NCBI GenBank assembly: GCA_014529385.2
Contig: CM043950.1
Span: forward strand, 77,743,935-77,807,934
Reading direction: 5' to 3'
Length of the DNA stretch: 64,000 bases
DNA from: Adiantum capillus-veneris
Taxonomy: Eukaryota; Streptophyta; Polypodiopsida; Polypodiales; Pteridaceae
Of this stretch, positions 45,845 to 57,008 are shown one piece after another. The stretch's first letter is position 1. Each line of letters begins with the position of its first letter. The position numbers and the translations under genes were made by a program. The notes under the pieces are model-generated. The model did not search any database. It saw nothing but the letters and a program-made list of their open reading frames with translations, and was not told the DNA's origin.

Positions 45845-47245
45845 AAGAGCTCATGCCCTATCCATTCTCAGCATTTTGCTACTCGTAATTAAAAACTCTA
45901 TGGGTAATATAGCGTTTAGACCAAACACCATGTTGTACGGTGTCGTTTCTATTGATGTTTTATAAGCTACCCTGTATTCCCATATTGTTGAGTGTAACTG
46001 TTGATCCCAGTCTGTTGTCCTTGACTTTGATACAATTTTAGTCAGAATAGTGCACAGTGTTTTATTTGTGGCCTCAGCTTGTCTATTTGCCTGTGGATGA
46101 TATAGAGAAAATTTTCTATGTATGACCATGAATTCCTCTAGTAAATATTCAATGACTTCATTAAGAAAATGTGTTCCTCGATCATCACTGAAAATTTCTA
46201 TTGGTAATCCGTATCGTACAAAGACATTCTCATACAAAAATTGTGCAGTAGTTTGTGCGCCTGCTTTTTGTGTTGCCTTGGCTTCTGCCCATTTTGTGAG
46301 ATAGTCCGTAGCCACAATGATATATTGGGTATGGGTGCGATATGCAGGGGGTGAAATAGGTCCCATAGAATCAATGCCCCATTTTGCAAGTACCCTTGCT
46401 CCCATCATTGTCCGTAGTGGCATCTCATCTCTCTTTATCAGCACTTTGGTACGCTGACATGCACCACAACACTTAACAAACTCCTCAGCATCCATATGCA
46501 ATGTAGGCCACCATATTCCTGCGGCGGTTAAGATAATTTTTTTGCCGTCTTATCGCGTGAAAATTGTCCTCCACTTATTCCTTCATGTGCATGTTCTAGA
46601 ATCAATAGGTATTCACTTTCACTTGCACAGATTCTAAGTTGATTATCCTTTCCTTGCTTATAGAGTTGATTCTCAATTAAATCAAAGTCGTGAACCTCCA
46701 ACTCTATAGCCCTTTTCTATGCTTTTGTTATGTTTTCAGGAAATGTCCTTGCGGTTAAGAAATCAATGATATATTGACTCCATGCAGGTGTAATGTTTAC
46801 CTGAAACAATGTTGCATGATCCACTGGTCGTTTGGTACTACATATAGTACAATTGTTAACAAAGCGTGTGTGTCAGCATACATAGTTGACCAATAAACTC
46901 CTAATTGTTTTAGTCGTTGGTTTGTTTTCATTGTTGAACAATGAAATGCACAATCTTGGACGTGTGCTTCTTCAAGATAACACTCGAATTCCTCCGGATT
47001 TATAAATAATCCTAGAATCTGGTCCGATCCTAGATAATACAGTCGTCCTGCAATCAAATGGAAGTGTTTTGTTTGTCGAATTGTTTGTTGTTTGGATCTG
47101 TCTTCCTTGTTATCAAACCTACCTCCAAAGGAAAGAATACTAACAATTTTCTGAGACCATTTGTGTATCATTTCAATATTGAAAAGATAAGCATTAGGTA
47201 TGTCATCGTCTACTCCTTCAGGAGCTTCCCCGTTTTGCAGCCTTG
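45845..47245 (-). pseudogene. G1 integrase: two H2C2 zinc modules and catalytic core
   Basis: Behind RNase H comes a first zinc module, EEAHVQDCAFHC (about 46950) with CTICSTKRP (46840-46851, reached by a frameshift). A linker follows (PAWSQYIIDFLTARTFPENI), then a second module, HAHEGISGGQFSRDKTAKKI (about 46560-46596) with CCGACQRTK (about 46460), where the second His is Gln. The core has D in GIDSMGPI, D in IFSDDRGTHF and E in ANRQAEATNKTL, so the three acidic residues are present. The integrase joins cDNA to chromosomal DNA. Stops occur near 46797 and 46720. Confidence 0.88.
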
Positions 47246-47260
47246 AAAGATGATCCGCCC

Positions 47261-48712
47261 TCAGATGAGTAAATTACCCTTTTTGACTACCACTGTGAAA
47301 TCAAACTCTAGCATTATAATAAACCAACGTACAATTCTCCCAGTATTGCATGGTTTATTTACTAGATACAAAATAGCTTGATGATTTGTGAAGAACACAA
47401 ATTTGTTTCCAAGCAAATAATGCCAAAATTTCTTTACAGCATAAATCATTCCTAACCCCTCTCTTTCAGTGGTTGTGTAGTTCTTTTCTGCACTATTTAG
47501 TTGTCGGCTTGCATAACACACTGGGAAATCCATAGTTCCGTCTCCAGGTTGAGCCAGAATACTACCAGTTGCATATGCAGATGCATCAATGTGAACATGG
47601 AATATCTTTTCCCAATATGGTGCTTTAAGTACAGGTGCTGATACAAGGTTTTCCTTAAGCTTTTGGAATGAAGTTTCACACTCCTCAGTCCAGTCGAAAC
47701 TGACTACATACATATATATGAATCTTCGATAATATCCATAGTGCCCCATGAAGGATTGCACTTGTTTGGGATTAGTAGGCCTGGGCAAGTCTACTATGAC
47801 TTTGATTTTTTCTAGGTCACTGGTTATGCCATTTCTTGACACAAGATGTCCTAAGATGCGGCCTTGCCTAACCATAAAAATGCACTTTTCTGGGTTAAGA
47901 CAGATTCGATATGTTCTGCACTTCTCAAATACCTTTTGTAAATGGTCAATATGTTTCTCTCGTAGAAGAGAGTGTAAACAAAGATCATCCATATATGTTT
48001 CTAAGAATATTCTCAGGTATTCTTTGAATGCACGAGTCATTAACCTTTGAAAGGTCGTTGGGGCATTGGTTAAGCCAAAAGGCATAACTCTATATGCATA
48101 TATTCCCCATTCTGTGGCAAACGTTGTTTTGTGTTGATCCTCTATTGCAATTGCCTGTTGGTTATACCCTGAAATCCCATCTAGAAAGGAATAAGTCCGT
48201 TTCCCAGCCACCCTCTCAAGTACATGTTTTGTGATCGGTAAAGGATAGTTATCGCTTATGGTGGCTGCATTTACTTTTTTGAGGTTCACACACACTCATA
48301 GCTTTCCGTTCTTTTTGGGGACAACCACAATGGGTAACACCCAATTTGTATGCTCGATTTCATAGATGAATTCAGCATCCATCAGCTTGTCAATCTCTTC
48401 TTTGATTCGGTTAGAAAATGTGTCATTATCTGTGTAAGGACGTTGTTTGCTAGGTTTGGCATCTGATTTCAAAGGAATCATATGTTGGAAAATCGATGGA
48501 TCAACTCCTTTGAGGTCTTTGTAGGACCATGCAAACACATCTTTATACTTCTTGAGAAGTTGTGTTAGCTGTTCTTCTTCTTCAGGCTCTAAACTAGTTG
48601 CTATATAGACCGGCTGAGGATTTTCACATGGTGCAACGAGGTCTATCCGTTTTGCATTTTCCAGCCCATCGTAAGATTCTTGGTTTATTCTTTCTCGGAC
48701 TAGTGGTGTCAT
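47261..48712 (-). pseudogene. G1 reverse transcriptase and RNase H
   Basis: Starts in LVRERINQESYDG and runs through the RT: VVVPKKNGK, a TGA at about 48298 in the WRVCVD motif, FLDGISGYNQ (first catalytic Asp), MPFGLTNAPTTFQRL and YMDDL (about 47984-47995) with both Asp intact. RNase H has HIDASAYATG and TTEREGLGMIYAVKKFWHYL, but FFTNHQAILYL (47377-47391) has Asn where the catalytic Asp of the TDH motif belongs. A single RNase H is present, unlike the Tat element at the right edge. The frame is otherwise open for 344 residues. Confidence 0.93.
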
Positions 48713-49656
48713 TATGATTTTTCTATCCTAGATAGTGAATTTTCGATAGTCAGATGGTACATTCATGTTTCCTTTTTCTGACTCCTCCTTACCATCACTT
48801 TCTCCCTCAGTCGTCCATACCTCTCATAATGACCGTTTTAGTTCTTAGTATTTCTTTTTACGCTCCAGTTTGGTCCATTCTGGGTCTTTTTTTTTTTCGT
48901 GTTTTGATTGTTGAGTTTTTGCTGATTTTGTTTCTCTTTTAGCTTTCCATACTTGTTTTATTTCCTCTCATGTTCCTTCTCTTCGAACTTTTGGGAATCT
49001 GCCCGATATTTGGTCTTTTACACAATCCTTTTCTTTGACAAGCATTAGATAGTGAGTTTTATATTTTATCATGGGCATAGGGTTCTCTCTCATTTTGTTT
49101 TCCGCTCGTTTTTTCCTATAGCGTTCCTGGTGTCTAGGGTGCTAATTGGCAAAATCATAAAACTTGATATTCGGTGTTTTCTCCCTACGCTCGCTTGAGC
49201 TGTCTGAACACTCGTTATCTACATTGTTATTCACCTCCACATGATCAAAGGAGTTATAAAACTCTTTGTGTTTTGGTGGTTCTACAATCTCATCTCCTCC
49301 TGGTATAAGGCTTACCATGTAATAGGGTAGCACATCATGTCCATCCTTATCGTTGGACTATCTGTAACGGTACAGACATCCAATGTTGCTAGTATGTGTT
49401 CCCATTCCAGAGGTTCTAAGGCATATTCAGGAAAAGGTTCCGAAATATAATCCTTGTCCTCAATAGCTCTTTCTAATACTTATTCCTCTCTTTTTAAGCT
49501 CCCACAATGTGAAGCTCCGCACAACCATAGCACTTTTTTCTGCCCTAACCATGCTGAGAGTTCGAACCCTGCCAATGTAGCTTAATCAAACTCTTCCACT
49601 GGTGTCTAGTTCACATCTTTGTAACTATGGTCTTTTAGGTGTATTTTGGTTGTAGT
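48713..49656 (-). pseudogene. G1 protease-RT linker
   Basis: Decayed coding sequence between protease and RT: LLPYYMVSLIPGGDE with an acidic tract (VNNNVDNECSDSSSERRE, 49333-49142) and the upstream piece AGFELSAWLGQKKVLWLCG. No domain was recognised. Confidence 0.5.
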
Positions 49657-50253
49657 CTAGCCATGTCTGAGGTATATGTGGTCGTAATTCCAATCCTGGA
49701 CCATCTTTAATTGTCTCATGAATGGTCTTCCCAAGATGATCTCGTAGTTGTTCTTTTTGTTGAAATCGACTATTGCAAATGTATGCTCATACTCGATACC
49801 GCACGAGGTGACAATTACTTTTTCTAAGAGTCCTAGAGGCTTTTCCATGAACCCATCTGCCAGTTGCAATTTCATTTTGGTAGCTCTCAAAGCCGGTTTT
49901 CCCCAATTTTTTCAGATTTCCTTGGTGGCGATAGGGACTCCTGCTCCATTGTCAAGAATAGCTTTGGAAACCAAGTCTCCTTGGAATTCTAATGGTAGTG
50001 TGGTGTTTCCATCTTCTCCCTTGCAATATTCTCCAACCTTGTTTAAAGGTACTGGATTAGTATTTAGTTGAGGCTTGTCCAATTCTCTGATCCCTTCTTG
50101 AAGCTTCGAGGTGGGGTCTTTTACTCCAAATTTTTCTAAGCATTTGCCTATGGTGGTCCACATGTTTAGCCTTAGCCTTAGGAGTTTGGCTAATGTGATT
50201 GTGCATGCCACAGGGGTGGACAATAACTCAATCAACCCTTGTGAATCCATCAC
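49657..50253 (-). pseudogene. G1 aspartic protease
   Basis: Retropepsin-type protease that would cut the polyprotein. The frame 50253-49912 ends with FQGDLVSKAILDNGAGVPIA, with active site D-N-G (Asp codon 49951-49953; Asn replaces Ser or Thr). A stop at 49910 precedes the second half, MKLQLADGFMEKPLGLLEKV and TFAIVDFNKKNNYEIILGRPF, containing the ILG turn. It lies in the normal place between the zinc knuckles and RT. Confidence 0.85.
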
Positions 50254-51279
50254 TCTATTAAAAGAAAGTCTCTAAGATGGGATTGCTCTCACTCAGACTT
50301 CGCTTCATACTCCCCTATGTAAGAGGGTAGAGTTTTAAGCGAGTCTGGTTGGCTGTGCCCCAAACTAATTGACCCTTGGTCTCCCCCTTGTGAATGTATA
50401 TCAAAGTTCATTTGTGATCTTGCCTCAAATTCTTCAATAGGAGGCAAGATCTCATTTTCTCTTTTCTCATGCTATTCATGTGGTAGCTCAGCCTGTTAGC
50501 TTCGTTGGCATCACGAATTTTATTCCATAGATCATCTAGACCGTTGCAATCCTTACCCATTTGTACCAATAATTTAGGCTGAAAATCATCACTTGTTTCA
50601 TCTGTTGTATTTGGCACTATGATAGGTTCTCTCTTGGTCCCAGAGGCAGTCGTGAGTCTCTCCTTCGTGTCTACTGGTTCCTATAAAGTTGGTTTGATAG
50701 GGGTTGGAGCTGGTACTTCATGCCAACTTGCAGGTTTACCAAGCGGGTTTTCTATCAAGGATTGAGCTGTTTCAATCATCTTTCAACACATTTCCAACCT
50801 CTATTTTTCTATTTCAGCATATGGATAAGTCATCCATCTTTGCTCTTGGGTTTGGTTGTTTTTGAGTCTGGCTTTGTAGGATTTTAAAAGTGCGTCTAAC
50901 TGCTCGTTTACCTTTTCTGCCAACACTGATCCTCCTGATCCTGCACTTTTGGATTCTGCTATTTCCTTGGGTGCTAGGGTTGCCGTAGTGTGTGACCTTA
51001 GACTAGCTAGATCCTCTAACCGCTCTAATCTATCCTTTGTGTGTTTTAACTCCTAGGATAGAGCCATTTGCTCTCATTCTCACCTCGCTTTCATACGCGC
51101 CTTTCTAGCTTTCCAAGTGCTTCTCTGATTTTTCATTTCCTGAACTTGGGGCATCGGTTTTTGGCTCTTCAATTACAGGTTCATTCGTCATTCTTTGATC
51201 TTGGGCTCGTCTCGCTGCCTCAATAGGTATTATTGTCTCGTTTTCTGACCCTCCACTAGAAGGAACTGCTTCTTAGGGC
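50254..51279 (-). pseudogene. G1 gag-protease linker
   Basis: Decayed frame with a predicted helix (LKHTKDRLERLEDLASL) and RNKIRDANEANRLSYHMN-type sequence near 50470-50530. It connects the zinc knuckles to the protease. No domain was named. Confidence 0.5.
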
Positions 51280-51390
51280 AATCAGGAATTAAATGAGTAA
51301 TTCCACACTCGATGCAATATGCGTTGACTCTAATGATTTCATCATGAGGACAGTCTCTTAGCCAATGGTCTCCACCACACTTGTAGCAGG
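51280..51390 (-). pseudogene. G1 nucleocapsid with two CCHC knuckles
   Basis: The minus strand reads CYKCGGDHWLRDC and, 14 residues later, CIECGITHLIPDC. Both are C-x2-C-x4-H-x4-C zinc knuckles that bind element RNA for packaging. Too short for a separate ORF call, but both motifs are complete. Confidence 0.9.
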
Positions 51391-52640
51391 GTCCCTTAGG
51401 CTGTTGAGGTGCTCCTTGAGCTCCTCTTTGTTGGTATGCATGTCTCTACCCGCCCATGCCTCTGTTGGCTATGAACAACAATGTTTGTTCATACAAGCTA
51501 TATCTTCCTTCTCCTGCTGCCGGTGCAGGTGTTGGTGGTTCTGCACTTCCTATCATGCTCCATGGTTCTGGCATTGGAGGTTCTTCCGGTGGATAATAGA
51601 CTGGATTTTCATCATATCCATTGGGACCTTCATAATATGCATGCATAGGCACCAAAGCCTTCTCTTCTGGTTTGGTTACGGTTGGTGTGTATCTTATGCC
51701 AACCAATCGTAGTCCTCATAGAGGTGGTTGCTTCCCCAACACTGGTTGTGGTCTTTCTACACCTACAGGTCCTGGTAGGTTGCCTGCTTGATACCTAGGC
51801 ATTGGTGGAAGTTGAGGAGATGCTACCTGAGCCTAGGGAGCATAAGATCCTTCTCTCACATACCCCTTGTTATAATAACATTCCTCGGTCCCATGGTTTG
51901 TCCATTTTTGCTCAATAGCACACCACTTTGGTTGTTTGGCTTGAGGTTTGGCGTACAAGTTAATCTTTTTTAGCACTTCTTCTACAAGCTTCTCTTGGCT
52001 TACAGCTACTTCTCCTTTCAGTACAGTCTTAGCGGAGTTGCTTCCACTTTGTTGTGAGGATGAGTCGTCATCAAGATCCTTGAATTCACCCTCTTTGTAG
52101 ACCGCACAATTGTGTACAAGGTAAAGAGATTCCGTAGTTAACTCATTTAACGTCGTGCTCCTCTTCATATGTAAGTCCTTCTGGAGATCTACATTCCTTA
52201 GTCCTTGAATAAATATAAGCATAAGTCTGGATTGAGTTGGCAGTTCTTTCACAGGGCAGAACTTAACATATCTTTTTAGTCGTAGGGCTGCCTTTCGCAC
52301 AGATTCCCCTTCTTTCTGTTTAAATTTATGTATTTGTGAGACTGTATTATGAGCTATCCCCCTTTGTGAGAATTCCTCAATAAACTCGTCAAAACCCTCC
52401 TCCATAGACTCAAAGTCTCTACGCTCCATAGAGTCAAACCAAGTAGTAACATCCTCCTCTATGGTAAGTCCAAACCCTGCAAATTGGGTAGGGAAGTCTA
52501 ACATCTCTTTGGCTCTAATTACACGCACAAAGGATGCTACATGATCCCTAGGATCTCTGTTTCCTGTGTATTTTTTTTAACCCATTTTTGCACTTGAGAA
52601 GGTCTAATTCTACGATGGTCTACAAATCTCATCATTGGAT
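51391..52640 (-). pseudogene. G1 gag capsid domain
   Basis: Retrotransposon gag core. Upstream of a frameshift at a T-run (about 52570) it reads MMRFVDHRRIRPSQVQKW. After it comes DPRDHVASFVRVIRAKEMLD, then the frame 52528-51833: TTWFDSMERRDFESMEEGFDEF, FSQRGIAHNTVSQIHKFKQK, LRLKRYVKFCPVKELP, LMLIFIQGLRNVDLQ. A Cys/His segment WCAIEQKWTNHGTEECYYNK and a Pro-rich stretch lead to the zinc knuckles. It would form the capsid shell. Confidence 0.88.
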
Positions 52641-53894
52641 CTCCTCGTCCTAATCGATATACCTTCTCTCGCCTTTGGTAGTGGGCGGGTTCCTCTCCCA
52701 GTGGTGCTCCTAAGCCGTGATTTCGAACGGTTCTTGCAAGAGATGGTTCATCTCTTCAAACTCGTTCTATGGGTGGTCTTCCAGGCTTTGTTGACCCTTG
52801 AGTTTTTGGCTCACTCTCGCCTTGATACCGTGAATAGAGTGGTGGTTCATGTAAATCCCTTAGCCCTTGTGCGGCTTGATAATCATCTTGGTTTTGGTCT
52901 TGTTCTAATGTTGCACTCTGTCAAAGCCATGCCTGCAACGATGGTTGAGTTGCTGGTTGGTTTTGGTAGTTGAACGTCTGTTGTCGGGTAGAATGTGAGG
53001 TCGCGTCATACTCTTCTGAAAATGGATTTGTCGATTTGCTAGGGGTGTAGGTGACCCTTGGCACTTCTTCGGGGACATATGTTGATGCTTCTAGAACTGT
53101 TGCCTTTTCTACCTCCTCTAGGAGAATACGTTTGTATTCTCGCCCGTACCTACCAACAAAAACAATATCCTTCCCCATATCAATTTCATAAGAGAATAAG
53201 TAAAGAACCTTGTCTTTGCTTAATTCATTTGGGTAGGGTTGTTTGCAACAAAAGTAAGAGACTATTCCCTCGCTCTCATCCTTGTAAATCCCCACATTCT
53301 CATTATAGGTTGAGACCCTGGTTGTTTTCTTATCATACATAAAAAGATTTACAAGTCTATCAATGTTTGGAGGCGGTTCTTGAGCTTCTGAAACCATTTT
53401 TCCTTTTCCCACGTTATCTCCATATCTATTGTAATCCTCAGGGTTACTAACTGTCAGATAGTGGTTCCCCTTTTCATCTCGGAATCTATCTCCATCATCA
53501 TAGACTCGAATTATCTCCAATCTCTGAGCAGGTCTTTCTTCAATACAAATACACTTGCGTCCTCGATAGTCAGAATAAATAGGGCTCCCCTCGAGTTTGT
53601 TCCTTCTAAGAAGACTATAGTGAACTTGGAATCGTTCAAAGGATTTAGTGAGGTGCTTCCCCCTAGCATTGGTCTTTCATTGGAGAAACCTCCAGGCTAT
53701 TGACTACCCATCATGAAGAAGGATTTATCGGATGAAGTGTTAGTATCACTACCCTCCTCAATGATCAGTGCTAGTGGATCTAGACTTGCCTGAGTTGCAC
53801 TCTCCTCGGTGGACACTAAGCTACCTTGATGACCTGCCACCTTTTGATCTCTAAGAATGTGTCTTCTTGATCTTAAATTCATCAAACTTAGCAA
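52641..53894 (-). pseudogene. G1 gag N-terminal region
   Basis: Frames 53894-53697 and 53520-52921 (GDRFRDEKGNHYLTVSNPED, then NVGIYKDESEGIVSYFCCKQ and FVGRYGREYKRILLEEVEKA) precede the capsid domain. The latter ends with a Ser/Gln/Asn-rich tail. Not recognised as a known domain. It may be the gag amino end or a separate upstream ORF. The start is unsure. Confidence 0.55.
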
Positions 53895-54302
53895 TGCAAC
53901 TTAAAAAAAATCCAACCACTCACTTGACAAAGGATTAGTTTCCGCTCAACTTCTTGCTTTGCCGCTGAATATACCTACACACAAGCGTTTAATTTCGGCA
54001 ATCGAATCAAAGCATTTAGCCGCTAGAGGTGGTCTTAGTAATGATTGGTATAGCTGGAGGGTTAACCTCAACCACTACTGTATTTTATACACTTCTGATG
54101 TTCTAGATTAGGTCTGCTAATCTGGAACTGTACTTCCCTCGGAAGTTGGTCAATTTACATGGAAAGTCTTAATTCCGTCTTTGCTCCGTCAAAAGGTCAA
54201 ACAAGGTCCAAATTCCCTTCTGAAAGAAGTTTTGGATCTCTTAAGTCAATAGGAACATCACCCTATGTCCTCAGTTAGCTTTTCTCTTTACTAAGCCCGA
54301 GT
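53895..54302. other. Non-coding leader part of G1
   Basis: Lies between the gag start and the palindrome cluster. Nothing recognisable beyond short frames. Confidence 0.5.
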
Positions 54303-55165
54303 AGACATCCTACGTGTAGGGTGTCTATTGATTTGTTTTGCCTGGTTTTTGCACTATGGATTTCCCCTGATGTGCTGAGTCCACATATGTTTTTACTTTT
54401 TGATTTGGACACCTATAAGCTGGTCAATGGATCATAAATCTGTTCCAGCAGCCTGATGTTGGTCTGACCAGTCAAATCAACTCTTAATTGGACCCAAATT
54501 GACTAGGAGCCTTATGCTATACAACACCCTACTATGCCTATAGTCAATTTCTGGCTTCAATTTCATGCATTACACATTCTATGTGTAGCATGTCTAACTA
54601 CTCAAAATGGCTTCAAATGCAAAGCACAGGCTCCTCTTAAGATGCTTATCACTTTGGTATGCTCAAATATGGATTTGGAGTGCCAAATCACACAAAACAC
54701 ATCCTACGTGTAGGATGTCTATTTGGACTGTTTGACCCCAGACTTGAGCCACAGCTTCCCCTTGATGTCAGCAACCCAATGCTATGCTTAGATTTTAGTT
54801 TGGATTTCAAAAGACCCCAATTTTAGCTATTCTAGTCCTTTTCAGTCAAAAGTGCTAAAGTCTGCTTAAAACCCAATTTTTTTCACCCAATTGAGATGAA
54901 ACCTTCCTCAGGCACTCAATAAATCATGCAGATCATGCTTATGCAGCCACCCTATGGATTTGGTCTTAAAATAATTCCTTGGCACAATTTGGACAGGATG
55001 TCTGGCGAATTTCTATCTATTTGGCCTTATCCTGTCAAGATATGGTCAAATTTCCACTTTCCAAGTGAAAATAGGGTAAACCCTACCTTTTGAACACACT
55101 GGTCAACTCAAAAATTCAAAATTCCCACCAGATTAGCTTGTAGACATCCTACGCATAGGATGTCT
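54303..55165. repeat. Cluster 2 of a 24-bp palindrome (4 copies)
   Basis: The same palindrome as 41826-42488, at 54303-54326, 54571-54595 (weakest), 54697-54720 and 55142-55165. It lies in the leader between the primer site and gag. Confidence 0.95.
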
Positions 55166-55682
55166 CCTGGCTTAAAATGTAATTTTTTCCTGACAGAAAT
55201 GCTCTTGATGCTCTACAGCTCTCTCAAAAACACTCACAACACTTTTGAACTTCACTTCAGCTTTCAACCACTCTTTTGCGTCTTTTACAACCTTGTGATG
55301 AACCTAACAACAAGTATAACATGCATGAAGTGCTCCAGATCATAAATCATGATGTCTTACTTACCCTACTCCTACTCACCATGTGAAATGGTGATATTGG
55401 TGTATCGGTTGCTTCTTGGCCTCTCCGGAATCTCAAGCTCTCGTTTCACCGCTTCTACCACTCCAACTCCTATTCTCTACACTACAAACCAACTAATACC
55501 TAAAACTATCTAAGTCTACCTAGGTCGCAGGATCTAGGCCAGACACAGGCTCCCTAGACTCCCTCTAAGACCTAGAGAGTCCTCCACCCTCTGATCCTAT
55601 CTAAATGTAAAACGAGACTCTGGCAAGCTAGAGAATCCCTATCCTCAAGGACTAGTCTCGATCACCTACGTAGGGTTTTCAT
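55166..55682. other. G1 leader between primer site and palindromes
   Basis: Non-coding, with no ORF or repeat recognised. Confidence 0.5.
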
Positions 55683-55700
55683 CCACGGCAGTGGCGCCAA
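55683..55700 (-). promoter_or_regulatory. G1 primer binding site
   Basis: On the minus strand TTGGCGCCACTGCCGTGG directly follows the LTR terminus CCACCAACA. The TGGCGCC core is the 3'-acceptor complement used by Asp-tRNA-type primers of Athila-like gypsy elements. Later positions match less well. Confidence 0.75.
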
Positions 55701-55832
55701 TGTTGGTGGATACGCCGCGACGGACGTCAGCACAACGAGAACTCCCTAACAATGTGCGTGGAAGTAAGCATAGGGTGTCAATCCACACTCGACAGACTCG
55801 ACTAATTCCTACAGAGGTCTGGGAATCATTAC
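55701..55832 (-). mobile_element. G1 5' LTR, inner segment
   Basis: Matches 37229-37381 with substitutions and a gap (TGTTGGTGGATACGCCGCGA, GCATAGGGTGTCAAT, AATTCCTACAGAGGTCT). It is interrupted at 55832 and resumes at 56930, with about 20 bp of LTR lost at the junction. Confidence 0.9.
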
Positions 55833-56929
55833 CGCAGAGATCACAAGATTTACCAAGCCATTATCTATACTAACTAGTCATTGTCTTGAGGTTTTGCTGA
55901 TTTTGCACAAAACTAGCGTCTCTGATGCCATGGTACGTAAAGCCATGATGGTGATTATTATGTTACAATTTTTATTTGATTTGAAGAAGACGTCTCTGAT
56001 GCCATGGTACATAAAACCATGATGATTGGTATTTTCAAGCTTTTCTAAGCATCTCTTATTCCATGGTGAATATCGTGATGCCATGGTACGTAAAAGCCAT
56101 GATGATTGGTATTTCATAGTTTTTATTTATTGAAAGTGTCTCTGATATCATGGTACGTAAAGCCATGATAATTGCTATTGATTTTTTTTCTAATCGTATT
56201 ATTGCCATGGTGAACACAACGATGCCATGGTACGTAAAGCTATGATGATGACAACTGTTAGTTGAGATCTTGGGGGTCCCAATGTATTTATTACACGTCG
56301 ACTTTGTATATATTTGTGCACAAGTGATACCATTGATGTTACGTTTGTTTCTATGTAATCCACACATGTGATTGCATCGGCATTACGTTTGTTTCTATGT
56401 CATCTCTAGAGCGGCGTCGCGAACCGTCTCTAAGGATAATGTGATGTATTTATTTCTAACCTTCACGTCTTGATATGTTTCTTGAGTTGATGTTGTTTAC
56501 AGGATGAAAGACACGTCAAGCAATGTGTACATGGGCTCAAAGATATTGAAGCGGCTCAAATATATTGAAGATGTTCAAAGATATTGAAGAATTTGCATCA
56601 ATTCAATTGTATGTATAGGGTTGTTCAAGACCCTTGAAAGGGTACATTGTAAAACAGGAGTGATGTAGCTCCTTTGAACATTGTAAATATATATTTAAAA
56701 TATTTCAATAAAACGGTGGGTATATATAGAGCTGTGGGTTTTTTCATCCACAGTTAGGGACCTTCATTTGAGTGCGGGTGTTGAGCTATATATAGTATCT
56801 CTATATATAGCACCCTGGTCTCCTCTATATAAACGCATCTCGTGTGATCAATTGGCACACTTCGGGGTTTGCATACGATGGTGTCGTCTCTCTCTCTTCT
56901 CGTCTACCTGCGCTCTCTCTCTCTCAACA
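55833..56929 (+). mobile_element. Short-LTR element fragment with internal repeats and 3' LTR
   Basis: Inserted in the G1 5' LTR. The interior has five copies of 'GATGCCATGGTACGTAAAGC' (near 55926, 56000, 56078, 56143 with a variant, and 56222) and then three 'TCAAAGATATTGAAG' phrases (56537-56590). It ends with an LTR at 56779-56929. The 5' LTR is missing. No coding sequence. It is the same LTR family as 7229-7370. Confidence 0.75.
56779..56929 (+). mobile_element. Short 3' LTR (relative of 7229-7370)
   Basis: TGTTGAGC to CTCTCAACA, 151 bp, with CTCTATATATAG and CTCTATATAAACGC boxes and a CT-rich end. It is aligned in order with the LTR at 7229-7370. After it, G1 LTR sequence resumes (CTTCAGGAGTGCATAAGAG). 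Confidence 0.82.
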
Positions 56930-57008
56930 CAGTCTTCAGGAGTGCATAAGAGAAGATTTCCTACAACGCTTTCCAGAGCTAAATACCCATCAAACGTTCT
57001 TGAAACGC
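56930..57008 (-). mobile_element. G1 5' LTR, middle segment
   Basis: Matches 37412-37474 and adjoining LTR sequence (GAGCTAAATACCCATC, ACGTTCTYGAAACGC). It stops at 57008, where the Tat LTR begins. The remainder should lie beyond position 64000. Confidence 0.88.

Larger units (their letters stand above)
37229..57008 (-). mobile_element. Giant Ty3/gypsy element 'G1' (5' LTR continues beyond nested insertions)
   Basis: A minus-strand gypsy element with 3' LTR 37229-38137, interior 38138-55700 (about 17.5 kb) and a 5' LTR starting at 55701. The 5' LTR is interrupted at 55833-56929 and again from 57009 to beyond the window. The interior is well above the usual 5-12 kb for plant gypsy elements. 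Coding order on the minus strand is gag, protease, RT, RNase H, double zinc module, integrase, second protease-like domain, Trp-motif region, spacer, extra ORF. Most frames carry stops, and the LTR copies differ visibly, so it is old. Confidence 0.88.
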
